Shown here: positions 51,441-59,524 of the stretch, piece by piece
Position numbering within the stretch: position 1 is the stretch's first letter
Layout: each line of letters starts with the position of its first letter
Source: CAIKMD01 sp036501365
Lineage (GTDB): Bacteria > Pseudomonadota > Alphaproteobacteria > ATCC43930 > CGMCC-115725
Assembly (NCBI GenBank): GCA_036501365.1
Contig: DASYAL010000099.1
Span: 1 to 64,000, forward strand
DNA: 64,000 bases
Reading direction: 5' to 3'
Translations under genes and position numbers: made by a program
Notes under the pieces: generated by a model
Database searches by the model: none
Told to the model about the DNA's origin: nothing
Seen by the model: only the letters and a program-made list of their open reading frames with translations

Positions 51441-51450
51441 TAATTAGCAA
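51423..51450 (-). promoter_or_regulatory. Candidate promoter of the tetR gene (leaderless)
   Basis: On the minus strand TTGCTA (51445-51450) and TAAATT (51423-51428) are 16 bases apart. The expected transcription start falls on or next to the ATG at 51416, so the mRNA may have no leader. Judged by eye. Confidence 0.45.
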
Positions 51451-51611
51451 GCGCTTTTTGACCGGGCGGCGAGCCATTTTCGCGACGCCGCGATTGTGCG
51501 TTGCGGCGCGAGTCGCTCGCTTTCCCTGGAAAGGCTTGCCTTCACGTTGTGCGGGTGCAACATTCCGCCCACTTTGCGCATCCTTCTGACACATCCCTGA
51601 CCCTGGCCCCG

Positions 51612-52361
51612 ATGAAAGTGTTCGTCGCCGTCAAGCGGGTCATAGACTACAACGTCAAAATCCGGGTCAAAGCGGACAGGACCGGCGTCGAGACCGCGAA
51701 CGTCAAGATGTCGATGAACCCCTTCGATGAGATTGCGGTCGAAGAGGCGATCCGGCTCAAAGAAGGCGGCAAAGCGACCGAGATCGTCGCCGTCTCGATG
51801 GGCCCCCAGCAAGCGCAGGAGACGATCCGCACCGCCCTCGCCATGGGCGCTGATCGCGGCATCCATGTGCTGACCGATCAGGTGCTCGAGCCGCTCGCCG
51901 TGGCGAAGCTGCTCAAAGCCATCATCACCAAGGAAGCGCCGCAGCTCGTCATCCTCGGCAAGCAGGCGATCGACGACGATTGCAACCAGACCGGCCAGAT
52001 GCTGGCCGCGCTGCTCAACTGGCCGCAGGCAACCTTCGCCTCGAAGCTGCAGCTCGAAAGCGACAAGGCGAACGTCACCCGCGAGGTTGATGGCGGGCTC
52101 GAAACCATCGAGGTCAAGCTGCCGGCGGTGATGACCACCGATCTCCGTCTCAACGAGCCGCGCTATGCCTCGCTGCCCAACATCATGAAGGCGAAGAAGA
52201 AGACCATCGACCAGACCACGCCGGAAACGCTCGGCGTCGACATCGCGCCGCATCTGACAGTCCTGCAGGTGAGCGAGCCACAAAAGCGCCAGGGCGGCAA
52301 GAAGCTCGGCTCGGTCGAGGAGCTGGTCGACAAGCTGATGCATGAGGCGCAGGTCATCTGA
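51612..52361 (+). CDS. etfB: Electron transfer flavoprotein subunit beta
   Basis: A 249-residue protein starting MKVFVAVKRVIDYNVKIRVK. It has the MNPFDEIAVEEAIRLKE motif, the VSMGPQQAQETIRTALAMGAD nucleotide (AMP) region, and the ETF-beta signature VTREVDGGLETIEVKLPAVMTTDLRLNEPRY. With EtfA it carries electrons from acyl-CoA dehydrogenases to ETF-quinone oxidoreductase. The ribosome site is poor. Its stop overlaps the etfA ATG (TGATG). Confidence 0.95.
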   Translation: MKVFVAVKRVIDYNVKIRVKADRTGVETANVKMSMNPFDEIAVEEAIRLKEGGKATEIVAVSMGPQQAQETIRTALAMGADRGIHVLTDQVLEPLAVAKLLKAIITKEAPQLVILGKQAIDDDCNQTGQMLAALLNWPQATFASKLQLESDKANVTREVDGGLETIEVKLPAVMTTDLRLNEPRYASLPNIMKAKKKTIDQTTPETLGVDIAPHLTVLQVSEPQKRQGGKKLGSVEELVDKLMHEAQVI

Positions 52362-53311
52362 TGGCGAATCTCGTCGTCGCCGAGCACGACAATAAGAGCC
52401 TCAGGGGCTCAACTGGCCATGCGGTCACCGCCGCCGCCGCGATCGGCGGTGAGGTCCATGTGCTGGTCTCGGGTGCGAATTGCCGGGCCGCCGCCGAAGA
52501 GGCGACGAAGCTCGCCGGCGTCGCCAAGGTGCTGCTCGCCGACGCGCCGGGCCTCGAACACGCAACTGCGGAAGATCTCGCCGCGATCGTTCTCGGCCTC
52601 GCCAAGAGCTATAGCCACGTGCTGGCGCCGGCCACCACCTTCGGCAAGAACTTCATGCCGCGCGTCGCGGCGCTGCTCGACGTGGCGCAGATCTCGGACA
52701 TTTCCGCCGTGGTCTCTCCCGACACTTTCGAGCGGCCGATCTATGCCGGCAACGCCGTCGCTAAGGTGCAGTCGCGCGATCCAGTCAAAATCATCACCGT
52801 GCGCGGCACGGCTTTCGCCCAGGCCAAGCCCGGCGATAAGGCGGCGCCGATCGAGAGCACCCCAGCGCCCGCGTCCTCCGGCCTGTCGCGCTTCGTCGGC
52901 GCCGAGATCGCGCAACTGGCGCGGCCCGAGTTGACCGCGGCGCGGGTCATCGTCTCGGGCGGCCGCGGCATGCAGTCGGGCGAGAACTTCAAGATCCTCG
53001 AAAGCGTCGCGGACAAGCTCGGCGCCGCGGTCGGCGCCTCGCGCGCCGCGGTCGATTCGGGCTTCGTGCCCAACGACTATCAGGTTGGCCAGACCGGCAA
53101 GATCGTCGCCCCCGACCTCTATATCGCGGTCGGCATCTCGGGCGCGATCCAGCATCTCGCGGGGATGAAGGATTCGAAGGTCATTGTCGCCATCAACAAG
53201 GACGAGGAGGCGCCGATCTTCCAGGTCGCCGATTACGGCCTGGTCGGCGACCTCTTCCAGATCGTGCCCGCGCTCGACGCGGAACTCGCCAAGAAGCTGG
53301 CGAATCGCTGA
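52361..53311 (+). CDS. etfA: Electron transfer flavoprotein subunit alpha
   Basis: A 316-residue protein. The N-terminal domain has VLAPATTFGKNFMPRVAALLDV. The C-terminal FAD domain has VIVSGGRGMQSGENFKILESVADKLGAAVGASRAAVD and VGQTGKIVAPDLYIAVGISGAIQHLAGM, both diagnostic for ETF-alpha. It is translationally coupled to etfB. The next gene, a 3-hydroxyacyl-CoA dehydrogenase, is 36 bases on and completes a beta-oxidation-related unit. Confidence 0.95.
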   Translation: MANLVVAEHDNKSLRGSTGHAVTAAAAIGGEVHVLVSGANCRAAAEEATKLAGVAKVLLADAPGLEHATAEDLAAIVLGLAKSYSHVLAPATTFGKNFMPRVAALLDVAQISDISAVVSPDTFERPIYAGNAVAKVQSRDPVKIITVRGTAFAQAKPGDKAAPIESTPAPASSGLSRFVGAEIAQLARPELTAARVIVSGGRGMQSGENFKILESVADKLGAAVGASRAAVDSGFVPNDYQVGQTGKIVAPDLYIAVGISGAIQHLAGMKDSKVIVAINKDEEAPIFQVADYGLVGDLFQIVPALDAELAKKLANR

Positions 53312-53347
53312 CCCCCGCGGGTTTGGCATCAGGACAAAGGTAAAGCC

Positions 53348-54241
53348 ATGGCAACTCCGTCGCTCACCTCGATAAGCTCGGTCGGCGTCATCGGCGCAGG
53401 ACAGATGGGCAGCGGTATCGCCCATGTTTGCGCCCTCGCCGGCTATGACGTGAAGATCGCCGATCTAAACGAGACCGTGCTGAACAAGGCGGTCGCCTTG
53501 ATCGACAGCAATATGGGACGCCAGGTCGCGCGCGGCCGAGTAAGCGAAGGCGACAAGGCGGCGGCGCTGAAGCGCATCGGCATCGGCACCGATTACAAGC
53601 TCTTCAACCAATGCGATTTCGTCATCGAGGCGGCGACCGAGCGCGAAGAGATCAAGCGCGACATCTTCAAGAAGCTGGTGCCGAACCTGAAGCCTGAGGC
53701 GATCATCGCCACCAACACCTCGTCGATCTCAATCACCCGACTCGCCGCGACCACCGACCGGCCGGAGCATTTCATCGGCATGCATTTCATGAATCCGGTG
53801 CCGGTGATGACCCTGGTCGAGGTAATCCGCGGCATCGCCACCGACGAGCCAACCTTCGCCACCGTGCACGACCTCTCGGTGAAGCTCGGCAAGACCCCGG
53901 TCGCGGCCGAGGATTTCCCGGCCTTCATTGTCAACCGCATCCTCTTGCCGATGATCAACGAGGCGGTCTACACGCTGCACGAAGGCGTCGGCTCGGTCGA
54001 TGCGATCGACACCGCCATGCATCTCGGCGCCAACCATCCGATGGGCCCCTTGGCGCTCGCCGATTTCATCGGCCTCGATACCTGTCTTTCGGTGATGCAG
54101 GTGCTTTATGAGGGGCTCGCCGATTCGAAGTACCGACCCTGCCCGCTGCTGGTGAAATATGTCGAAGCGGGCTGGCTCGGCCGCAAATCCGGCCGCGGCT
54201 TCTACGATTACCGGGGCGAGAAGCCGGTGCCGACCCGCTAG
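53348..54241 (+). CDS. 3-hydroxybutyryl-CoA dehydrogenase
   Basis: A 297-residue NAD(P)-dependent enzyme. The Rossmann motif is GVIGAGQMGSGIAHVCALAGYDV. NTSSISITRLA and GMHFMNPVPVMTLVEVIRG follow, the latter with the catalytic His. The C-terminal dimer domain carries DTAMHLGANHPMGPLALADFIGLDTCLSVM. It oxidises (S)-3-hydroxybutyryl-CoA to acetoacetyl-CoA, or the reverse, and serves short-chain beta-oxidation. In Rhizobiales it commonly follows etfBA (hbdA). Confidence 0.94.
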   Translation: MATPSLTSISSVGVIGAGQMGSGIAHVCALAGYDVKIADLNETVLNKAVALIDSNMGRQVARGRVSEGDKAAALKRIGIGTDYKLFNQCDFVIEAATEREEIKRDIFKKLVPNLKPEAIIATNTSSISITRLAATTDRPEHFIGMHFMNPVPVMTLVEVIRGIATDEPTFATVHDLSVKLGKTPVAAEDFPAFIVNRILLPMINEAVYTLHEGVGSVDAIDTAMHLGANHPMGPLALADFIGLDTCLSVMQVLYEGLADSKYRPCPLLVKYVEAGWLGRKSGRGFYDYRGEKPVPTR

Positions 54242-54288
54242 CGCTAGCAACGCCATGGATTTGTCATGCCGTGCGTGCTAGGAGGGAA

Positions 54289-54305
54289 GGCCTAGGGGGT
54301 AGGCC
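54289..54305 (+). other. Hairpin just upstream of the HNH nuclease start
   Basis: GGCCTA, GGGGG loop, TAGGCC ends six bases before the GAGG ribosome site of the TTG-started HNH gene. It could terminate the upstream transcript or influence initiation. Confidence 0.35.
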
Positions 54306-54321
54306 GCGATGAGGTGTTGGT

Positions 54322-54885
54322 TTGTCGCTTGCGCTCGATAGTTGCCCGGCGCTCGTGCTCAATGCCGATTTCCGGCCCCTGAGCTATTTCCCCTTGTCGG
54401 TCTGGCCGTGGCAAGAAACGGTGAAGGCCGTTTGTCTCGATCGCGTCCGGATCGTCTCGCATTACGACCGCGTCGTGCGCAGCCCCAGTTTCGAGATGCG
54501 GTTGCCGAGCGTGATCTCGCTGAAATCCTACATCGCGATGGCGCGGCGCCCGGCCTTCACCCGGTTCAACGTGTTCCTGCGCGACCGTTTCATCTGCCAA
54601 TATTGCGGCGATGACTTCCCGACCCACGACCTGACTTTCGATCATCTGGTGCCGCGCTCGCGCGGCGGCTGGACGACCTGGGAGAACGTCGTCACCGCCT
54701 GCTCGAGTTGCAACCTCCTCAAAGGCAGTCAGCTGCCCGAGGAGGCGAAGATGTTCCCGCTCCACCGTCCGATCCAGCCGACCACCCAGTTACTGCGCGA
54801 CAATGGCCGCGCCTTCCCGCCCAACTACCTGCATCAAAGCTGGCGCGACTTCCTCTATTGGGATACCGAGCTCGAAGCGCGCTGA
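54322..54885 (+). CDS. HNH endonuclease family protein
   Basis: A 187-residue protein. It starts with TTG, since an in-frame TGA lies four codons upstream and a GAGG site lies seven bases before. The C-terminal half has the HNH core with a zinc knuckle: CQYCGDDF, LTFDHLVPRSRGGWTTWENVV, and CSSCNLLKG. The N-terminal LVLNADFRPLSYFPLSVWPWQETVKAV is the standard opening of this chromosomal alphaproteobacterial group. It has no methylase partner or phage context, so it is more likely a housekeeping or repair-type nuclease than a restriction enzyme. Confidence 0.87.
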   Translation: MSLALDSCPALVLNADFRPLSYFPLSVWPWQETVKAVCLDRVRIVSHYDRVVRSPSFEMRLPSVISLKSYIAMARRPAFTRFNVFLRDRFICQYCGDDFPTHDLTFDHLVPRSRGGWTTWENVVTACSSCNLLKGSQLPEEAKMFPLHRPIQPTTQLLRDNGRAFPPNYLHQSWRDFLYWDTELEAR

Positions 54886-54891
54886 GCGACG

Positions 54892-55164
54892 CTATTGCGG
54901 CAGCTGCCCGGTCTGCTCCGCCTTTCGCTGGTCGACCATTTCTTCGTTCCGCCACGGCGCCAGCGCCTGGTCCGGCTCGGACTGGGTGAAGGACGGCGAA
55001 CCCGCGGTCGGCCCGACGACATGCGTCGCCGCGATGTCCTGGTCGATCGCGCGGCTTTGCGTATAGCCCGGCGCCGGCGCTCGATCCGCGCAGCCGGCGA
55101 GTGCGAGCGCCGCGAGGCCCGAAAGAATCGCAACGGTTCGTTTCATCGCAACGGTTCGTTTCAT
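54892..55164 (-). CDS. Small hypothetical lipoprotein
   Basis: A 90-residue protein with a lipoprotein signal, LSGLAALALAGC, then a Pro/Ala/Gln-rich, probably unstructured tail. The start codon region is duplicated: two copies of an 18-base unit give MKRTVAMKRTVA. AGGAGG lies five bases before the first ATG, so translation should begin there and the second Met is internal. It should be anchored by Cys25 in the inner or outer membrane. No known family. It converges with the HNH gene. Confidence 0.65.
   Translation of the reverse strand: MKRTVAMKRTVAILSGLAALALAGCADRAPAPGYTQSRAIDQDIAATHVVGPTAGSPSFTQSEPDQALAPWRNEEMVDQRKAEQTGQLPQ
55127..55162. repeat. Tandem duplication of an 18-base unit at the lipoprotein start
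   Basis: ATCGCAACGGTTCGTTTC occurs twice head-to-tail without a mismatch, covering the first twelve codons of the lipoprotein gene. The length is a multiple of three, so the frame is kept and six residues are duplicated. Typical of slipped-strand replication. Confidence 0.9.
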
Positions 55165-55220
55165 GGAACCTCCTGCTTCGCTTTGCAGTATGATGGAGGG
55201 GACCGGCGAGCGAGCCTTTC

Positions 55221-56072
55221 ATGAGCCTGCTGCACCATATTGAGCTTTGTAACGCTTACCGCGCCGACGGCTTCCTGCCTTTCCGGCACGGCGCCGACCG
55301 GCTTGGCCTGATCCGCAAAGACAACGCTGCCGCCCTCAAGCGGTTCCCGGCGCATTTCGCGGTGAGCGCGGAGGACGTGCGCTTTATTGCAACCGGCGAT
55401 TTCGATGCGCTGAGCGCGATCATCGACGAAGTGACGGAGCAGCTCGTCGCCGAGGGGTTGGTCTCGAAATGGCGCAACGAGTGCTTCGTCGTCGCACCGC
55501 GTTGGGGCGCGCCGGCGCATTTCAAGCTCGACCGCGGCGCGGTGCCGTTCTTTGGCGTGCGCGCCTATGGCGTGCATCTCAACGGCTTCGTGCGCGACGG
55601 CAAGACGCTGAAGCTCTGGATCGGACGGCGCTCGCCGAAGAAAGCCGTCGCCCCCGGCAAGCTCGACAATCTGGTCGCCGGCGGCATCGGCTATCCGCAC
55701 GGCCTGGTCGAGACGCTGATCAAGGAATGTGAGGAGGAGGCGAACCTGCCCGAGGCGCTGGCGGCACGCTCGGTGCCCGTCGGCGCGGTCTCCTACCGCA
55801 TGGCGGTGAAGCACGGGCTCAGGGACGACGTGCTGTTCTGCTACGACCTCGAATGCCCGCGCGACTTCACGCCGAAGAACAATGACGGCGAGCTGGTCGC
55901 CTTCGACCTGCGCGATGCCGCCGAGGCCATGGCAATCGCGCGCCGAGGCGACGACTTCAAGTTCAACGTCAACCTCGTGCTGATCGATTTCGGCCTGCGC
56001 CACGGCCTCATCGCATCCGACGATCCCGAATACCTCGCGCTCACGACCGGCATCCATCGCCCGATCGACTGA
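55221..56072 (+). CDS. DUF4743 domain-containing Nudix hydrolase
   Basis: A 283-residue protein with an N-terminal DUF4743 domain (residues 1-125, FLPFRHGADRLGLIRKD) and a Nudix fold after it. The Nudix box is GGIGYPHGLVETLIKECEEEANLP; the glutamates of EEE are kept but the usual Arg of REUxEE is Lys. Relatives are annotated as thiamine diphosphate hydrolases like yeast Thi80-associated Tnr3. That is of interest because a thiamine-dependent enzyme is in the window, but there is no linkage. The lipoprotein gene diverges from it. Confidence 0.82.
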   Translation: MSLLHHIELCNAYRADGFLPFRHGADRLGLIRKDNAAALKRFPAHFAVSAEDVRFIATGDFDALSAIIDEVTEQLVAEGLVSKWRNECFVVAPRWGAPAHFKLDRGAVPFFGVRAYGVHLNGFVRDGKTLKLWIGRRSPKKAVAPGKLDNLVAGGIGYPHGLVETLIKECEEEANLPEALAARSVPVGAVSYRMAVKHGLRDDVLFCYDLECPRDFTPKNNDGELVAFDLRDAAEAMAIARRGDDFKFNVNLVLIDFGLRHGLIASDDPEYLALTTGIHRPID

Positions 56073-56130
56073 CTGGCGAATCTGCTAAGATCGCCCGCGC
56101 GGCCGTTCGCACGGCCCAAGGGAGGGCGCC

Positions 56131-57183
56131 ATGGATTTCGGCTATTTCTCGCTGACCGACAACCACTACATCGACAACCGGCGCAGCGCCAACGACTGCA
56201 TCCGCGACGTCGTCGACGAGGCGGTCTATGCCGAGCAACTCGGCCTGCATTCCGCCTGGGTCGGCGAGCATCATTTCAACTCGCTCGGTGTGCTCTCCAG
56301 CCCCGATCTCGCCCTTGCCTATATCGCCGCACAAACCAAGCGCATCCGCCTCGCGCCGGCGGTGACGGTATTGCCGCTGCATCATCCGATTCGCGTCGCC
56401 GAGCAATGGGCAACGCTCGATCTCCTGAGCAACGGCCGCGTCGATTTCGCGACCGGGCGCGGCTACGACCGCAACGAATATGTCCCGTTCGACGCGCCCT
56501 TCGATGACAACGTCGCCGCCTTCACCGAGGGACTCGAGGTCGTGCAGCGGCTGTGGTCGAGCCCCGAGCCGGTCTCGCATCGCGGCAAGTATTATTCCTT
56601 CGAGAACGTGGCGATCACGCCGCAGCCGATCCAGCGCCCGATCCCGGTGCATGTCGCCGCGTTCTCGCGGCCGACCGTGGAACTCGCCGCGCGTTTCGGC
56701 TGCGGCCTCGTGGTCGCGGCTTTCGCGGCGGCGATCACGCTCGGCGGTCTCAGACAAGTCGCCGACATGTACCGCGAGGCTTGCGCCAAATACGGCACCA
56801 AGCCGGGGCGCATGATCTCGAGCTATTTCCTTCATTTCGCCGACACGCCAGAGCAGAAGCAACAGGCGCTGCATCGCCAGGTACGCTATTGGCGGGAATG
56901 CGGCGGCGCGGTGCATGTCGGCACGCGCGAGACCGCCCCCAAGAGCTACGACTATTATTTCGACTTCAAGGAGAAGATGCTCCAGTCGAAGCCCGAGGAG
57001 ATCACCGAGCGCGCGGTGCTCCTCGGCAACGCGGCCCAGATCGCCGACACGTTGAAAACCCTCGAAGCGATCGGCTTCAGCGAGGTGATCCTCTATTTCG
57101 GCGTCGGCCTCAAGCCGCATGCCCAGGTGAAGGACGAGATGGCGCGCTTCATGGCCGAGGTCGCGCCGGCGTTCCGCGGCTAG
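56131..57183 (+). CDS. LLM class flavin-dependent oxidoreductase (luciferase-like)
   Basis: A 350-residue TIM-barrel FMN or F420 monooxygenase-like protein. Seen are DEAVYAEQLGLHSAWVGEHHFN near the N-terminus (EHH is typical), TKRIRLAPAVTVLPLHHPIRVAEQWATLDLLSNGRVDFATGRGY in the middle, and IPVHVAAFSRPTVELAARFGCGLVV. It would need reduced flavin from a separate reductase. It lies 58 bases after the Nudix gene and ends at a 63-base palindromic element. Confidence 0.88.
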   Translation: MDFGYFSLTDNHYIDNRRSANDCIRDVVDEAVYAEQLGLHSAWVGEHHFNSLGVLSSPDLALAYIAAQTKRIRLAPAVTVLPLHHPIRVAEQWATLDLLSNGRVDFATGRGYDRNEYVPFDAPFDDNVAAFTEGLEVVQRLWSSPEPVSHRGKYYSFENVAITPQPIQRPIPVHVAAFSRPTVELAARFGCGLVVAAFAAAITLGGLRQVADMYREACAKYGTKPGRMISSYFLHFADTPEQKQQALHRQVRYWRECGGAVHVGTRETAPKSYDYYFDFKEKMLQSKPEEITERAVLLGNAAQIADTLKTLEAIGFSEVILYFGVGLKPHAQVKDEMARFMAEVAPAFRG

Positions 57184-57194
57184 ATTCGAAAATT

Positions 57195-57257
57195 TAGACC
57201 GTGATTCACGGATGAGACGAAATCGCATGCGATTCCGTCTCATCCGATCATGGTCTA
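57195..57257. repeat. 63-base nested palindromic intergenic element, also a probable bidirectional terminator
   Basis: An inner stem (57210-57245) has 17-base arms with one mismatch, GGATGAGACGAAATCGC against GCGATTCCGTCTCATCC, with a two-base loop. Outer arms TAGACCGTGAT and ATCATGGTCTA add another imperfect pairing. It sits between convergent genes and includes the TAG stop of the minus-strand gene. Size and nesting are like REP/palindromic intergenic elements of alphaproteobacteria. A 13-base match to its right arm occurs at 47046-47058 (GATCACGGTCTAG). Confidence 0.75.
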
Positions 57258-58275
57258 GGCTCTAAACTGCGGGAACAGCGTCTCGGCATTGCCGCGGTTG
57301 ATCGCGCGCAACTCCGCCGCGTTGAAGCCGAAATGCTCGAGGCCGGGCACGGTATCGCCGGGCTTCAAGAACGGGAAATCGCTGCCGAAGAGCATCTGGC
57401 TCACCGGCACCAGCGCCTTGAGCGCGGTGAGCGCGGGCCGGCTGGTCGAGGTGGTGATGTCGTAATGCAACCGCTTCAGCACCGCCATCGCGGCTTCCTG
57501 GCTGGTGAAGCCGGCGCTTTTCACCACCGTCGCGTTGCGGGTGATGCGGTCGGCCAGCATCGGCAGCGCCGCGCCGTCATGGGTGAAAATGAAGCGGATA
57601 TCGGGATAGCGGGTGAAAGTGCCGCGGAACAGCATCGCGGTGATGCAGCGCGTCACGTCGAACATGAATTCGACCGTCGGCACCGGCACGCCGGGGACGA
57701 GCCGGGCGCAGCAACCGGGCGCGGTCGGATGGATGAAAACCACGGTCTTGCGTCCGTTGAGCTCGGCGAAGAGCGAATCAAACAGCGGATCGCCCGGCCA
57801 TTTGTCGCCGTAAGAGGTAACGAGGCCGATACCGTCGGCCTTCAACGTATCGAGCGCGTAAGCCGCCTCCTTCAGCGCCGCATCGGTATCGGGCAGCGGC
57901 ACCGCCGAAGAAGCCGAAGCGGCCTTTGTGGTCGGCGCGCAGCTGCGCCGAATACTCGTTGCTGCGGCGGCAGAGGCTCGACGCCTCGTCCTTGAAACTC
58001 GCCCAAGCCGTCGGGTTCGAGAGGATCGCGGTGGCAATCCCCCAGCGATCCATTTGCTCGAGCGAGCGCTCGGGCGTCCAGGCGACGACGTCGTTGCCAT
58101 AGGGGCTGCCAGCGAGCAGCTCGGCGCGCGTGCGCTCCAACAGGAAAGGCGGCTCTGTGTGGTGATGCACGTCGATGCGGCGCGGATTGGCCTTGCTTTG
58201 CGCGGCCGCCAAATCCGGCAGCAAGGTCGCGGTCCCTAAGCCGGCGATCACCGCACGGCGCGATAGCTCGATCAT
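57255..58275 (-). pseudogene. Amidohydrolase family protein gene with a frameshift, Tat-type signal
   Basis: The first frame starts at the ATG at 58275 with a Tat-like signal (LSRRAVIAGLGTATLLP), then RIDVHHHTEPPF (metal His-x-His) and a family N-half to HKGRFGFFG near 57905. From there the homologous sequence is in another frame: VPLPDTDAALKEAAYALDTLKADGIGLVTSYGDKW, FIHPTAP, FTHDGAALP and LFGSDFPF, ending at 57255. Aligned to the intact paralog at 2052-3008, a small indel at about 57903 explains the break. The intact form would be a 339-residue exported ACMSD-like hydrolase. It may be a true pseudogene or a base-call error. Confidence 0.82.
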
Positions 58276-58293
58276 TCCTCCCCCTCGCCCGAT

Positions 58294-59514
58294 CTAGCGA
58301 TCGAGTCTCAGCACATAAATCCCGTGATTCTTGTCGGTGACGTAGATGAAGCCGCGATTGTCGACCAGCACGTCCTCGCTCTGGCAGACGAGCTTGGTCT
58401 TCGGCAGCACGCCGCGCCGCTCGATGGGATCGGGCGGCACGAAATAGGCGATCTCCTTGACCAGCTTGTCGTCGGAGATGTCGAACACGCGCAGCCCCGC
58501 ATTGAAATAGGTGAGAAAACACAAATTCTCGTCGTGCATCAGCAGGTCCTGATACTGCCACTGATGCTGGTTGTGCGGGCCGAAGCGGCCGCCCTTCTCG
58601 CAGAAATTCTTATAGGGCGCGTCCTCGGGCGGACGCGGCAGCGGAAACAACGAGCAGAGCCGCGGCTTGGCCGGGTCCTTGATGTCGACCATGCCGGCAT
58701 AGCCCAAGGGCTCGTTGCAATTCTCGGCGATCGCCTCGGAATTGCAGATGACGAGCTCGCGCTTGCTCAAAGGCTGCGCCGTATGCACGGCGATGAAGGA
58801 CTGGAACGGCGGCGAGAACGGCAGGTCGCCGACCAGGCTCGGCTTCTTCACGTCGCTGATATCGAGGATGACAAAGCCACCGCCACCATAGGGCAGATAG
58901 GCGCGCTCGCCGCGGCGATAGGCGCCACCATGCAGCATGGTCGATTGCGGCGCGCCGGTCTCGCCGCCCGCCTTCCACTGGCCCTTGCGCCACCAGCGCG
59001 AGACCTCGACCGGATGCGTCGGATCGTCGATATCGACGATCTGCAGGATCTGTCCCTCATAGCCTTCCGGCAGGCCGGTCGCGAAGACATAGCGGCCGCC
59101 GTCATAGTAATTGCGATGCGTGCCGCTGCCGCCGGTCTTCCATTGCCCGAGATGCTCGGGATTCTCGGGATCGGCGAGGTCCCATATGTGGAAGCCTTCG
59201 TCGAATGGCGCGCCGGGCGTATCGCCCCAGCCCGGCGAGATGCGCTCGGCCGAGGTGACCATGCGCGTGCCGGCGATCTGCACCTGCAAGGTCCAAGTGT
59301 TGGGATGGCCCGGGATGAAGCGGACATGGCGCGGCTGGGTCGGATCGGTGACCTCAAGAATATGCAAACCCGATTCCCACAGCGCCGGGCAATAGAGATA
59401 CCAGCGCTCGCCTTTCTTATGCAGCGCGAGCTTGAAGCCGGGCTTGCCGAGGAGGTCGTGATAGCCGACCGCCTTCAAACCTTTCGCGTAAGCCTTGCCC
59501 GGCGGGAAATCCAT
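58294..59514 (-). CDS. LVIVD repeat-containing beta-propeller protein
   Basis: A 406-residue protein without a signal peptide. It holds repeated segments of LVIVD type: GLHILEVTDPTQPRHV, GFHIWDLADPENPEHL, ILQIVDIDDPTHPVEV, GFVILDISDVKKPSLV, YAGMVDIKDPAKPRLC and GLRVFDISDDKLVKEI. These would form blades of a propeller. Such proteins are sometimes called selenium-binding-like without evidence. GGAGAGG precedes the ATG. It lies ten bases from gluQ and 18 bases before the broken amidohydrolase on one strand, so a three-gene operon is likely. Function unknown. Confidence 0.82.
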   Translation of the reverse strand: MDFPPGKAYAKGLKAVGYHDLLGKPGFKLALHKKGERWYLYCPALWESGLHILEVTDPTQPRHVRFIPGHPNTWTLQVQIAGTRMVTSAERISPGWGDTPGAPFDEGFHIWDLADPENPEHLGQWKTGGSGTHRNYYDGGRYVFATGLPEGYEGQILQIVDIDDPTHPVEVSRWWRKGQWKAGGETGAPQSTMLHGGAYRRGERAYLPYGGGGFVILDISDVKKPSLVGDLPFSPPFQSFIAVHTAQPLSKRELVICNSEAIAENCNEPLGYAGMVDIKDPAKPRLCSLFPLPRPPEDAPYKNFCEKGGRFGPHNQHQWQYQDLLMHDENLCFLTYFNAGLRVFDISDDKLVKEIAYFVPPDPIERRGVLPKTKLVCQSEDVLVDNRGFIYVTDKNHGIYVLRLDR

Positions 59515-59524
59515 GCGCCTCTCC

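Noticed and set aside
54322..54885. HNH gene as part of a restriction or defence system
   Set aside because: No methyltransferase, helicase, toxin-antitoxin partner or mobile-element context is present, and the protein matches a chromosomal alphaproteobacterial group.
58294..59514. Selenium-binding protein label for the LVIVD-repeat protein
   Set aside because: Only propeller repeats are visible; no feature shows selenium binding.
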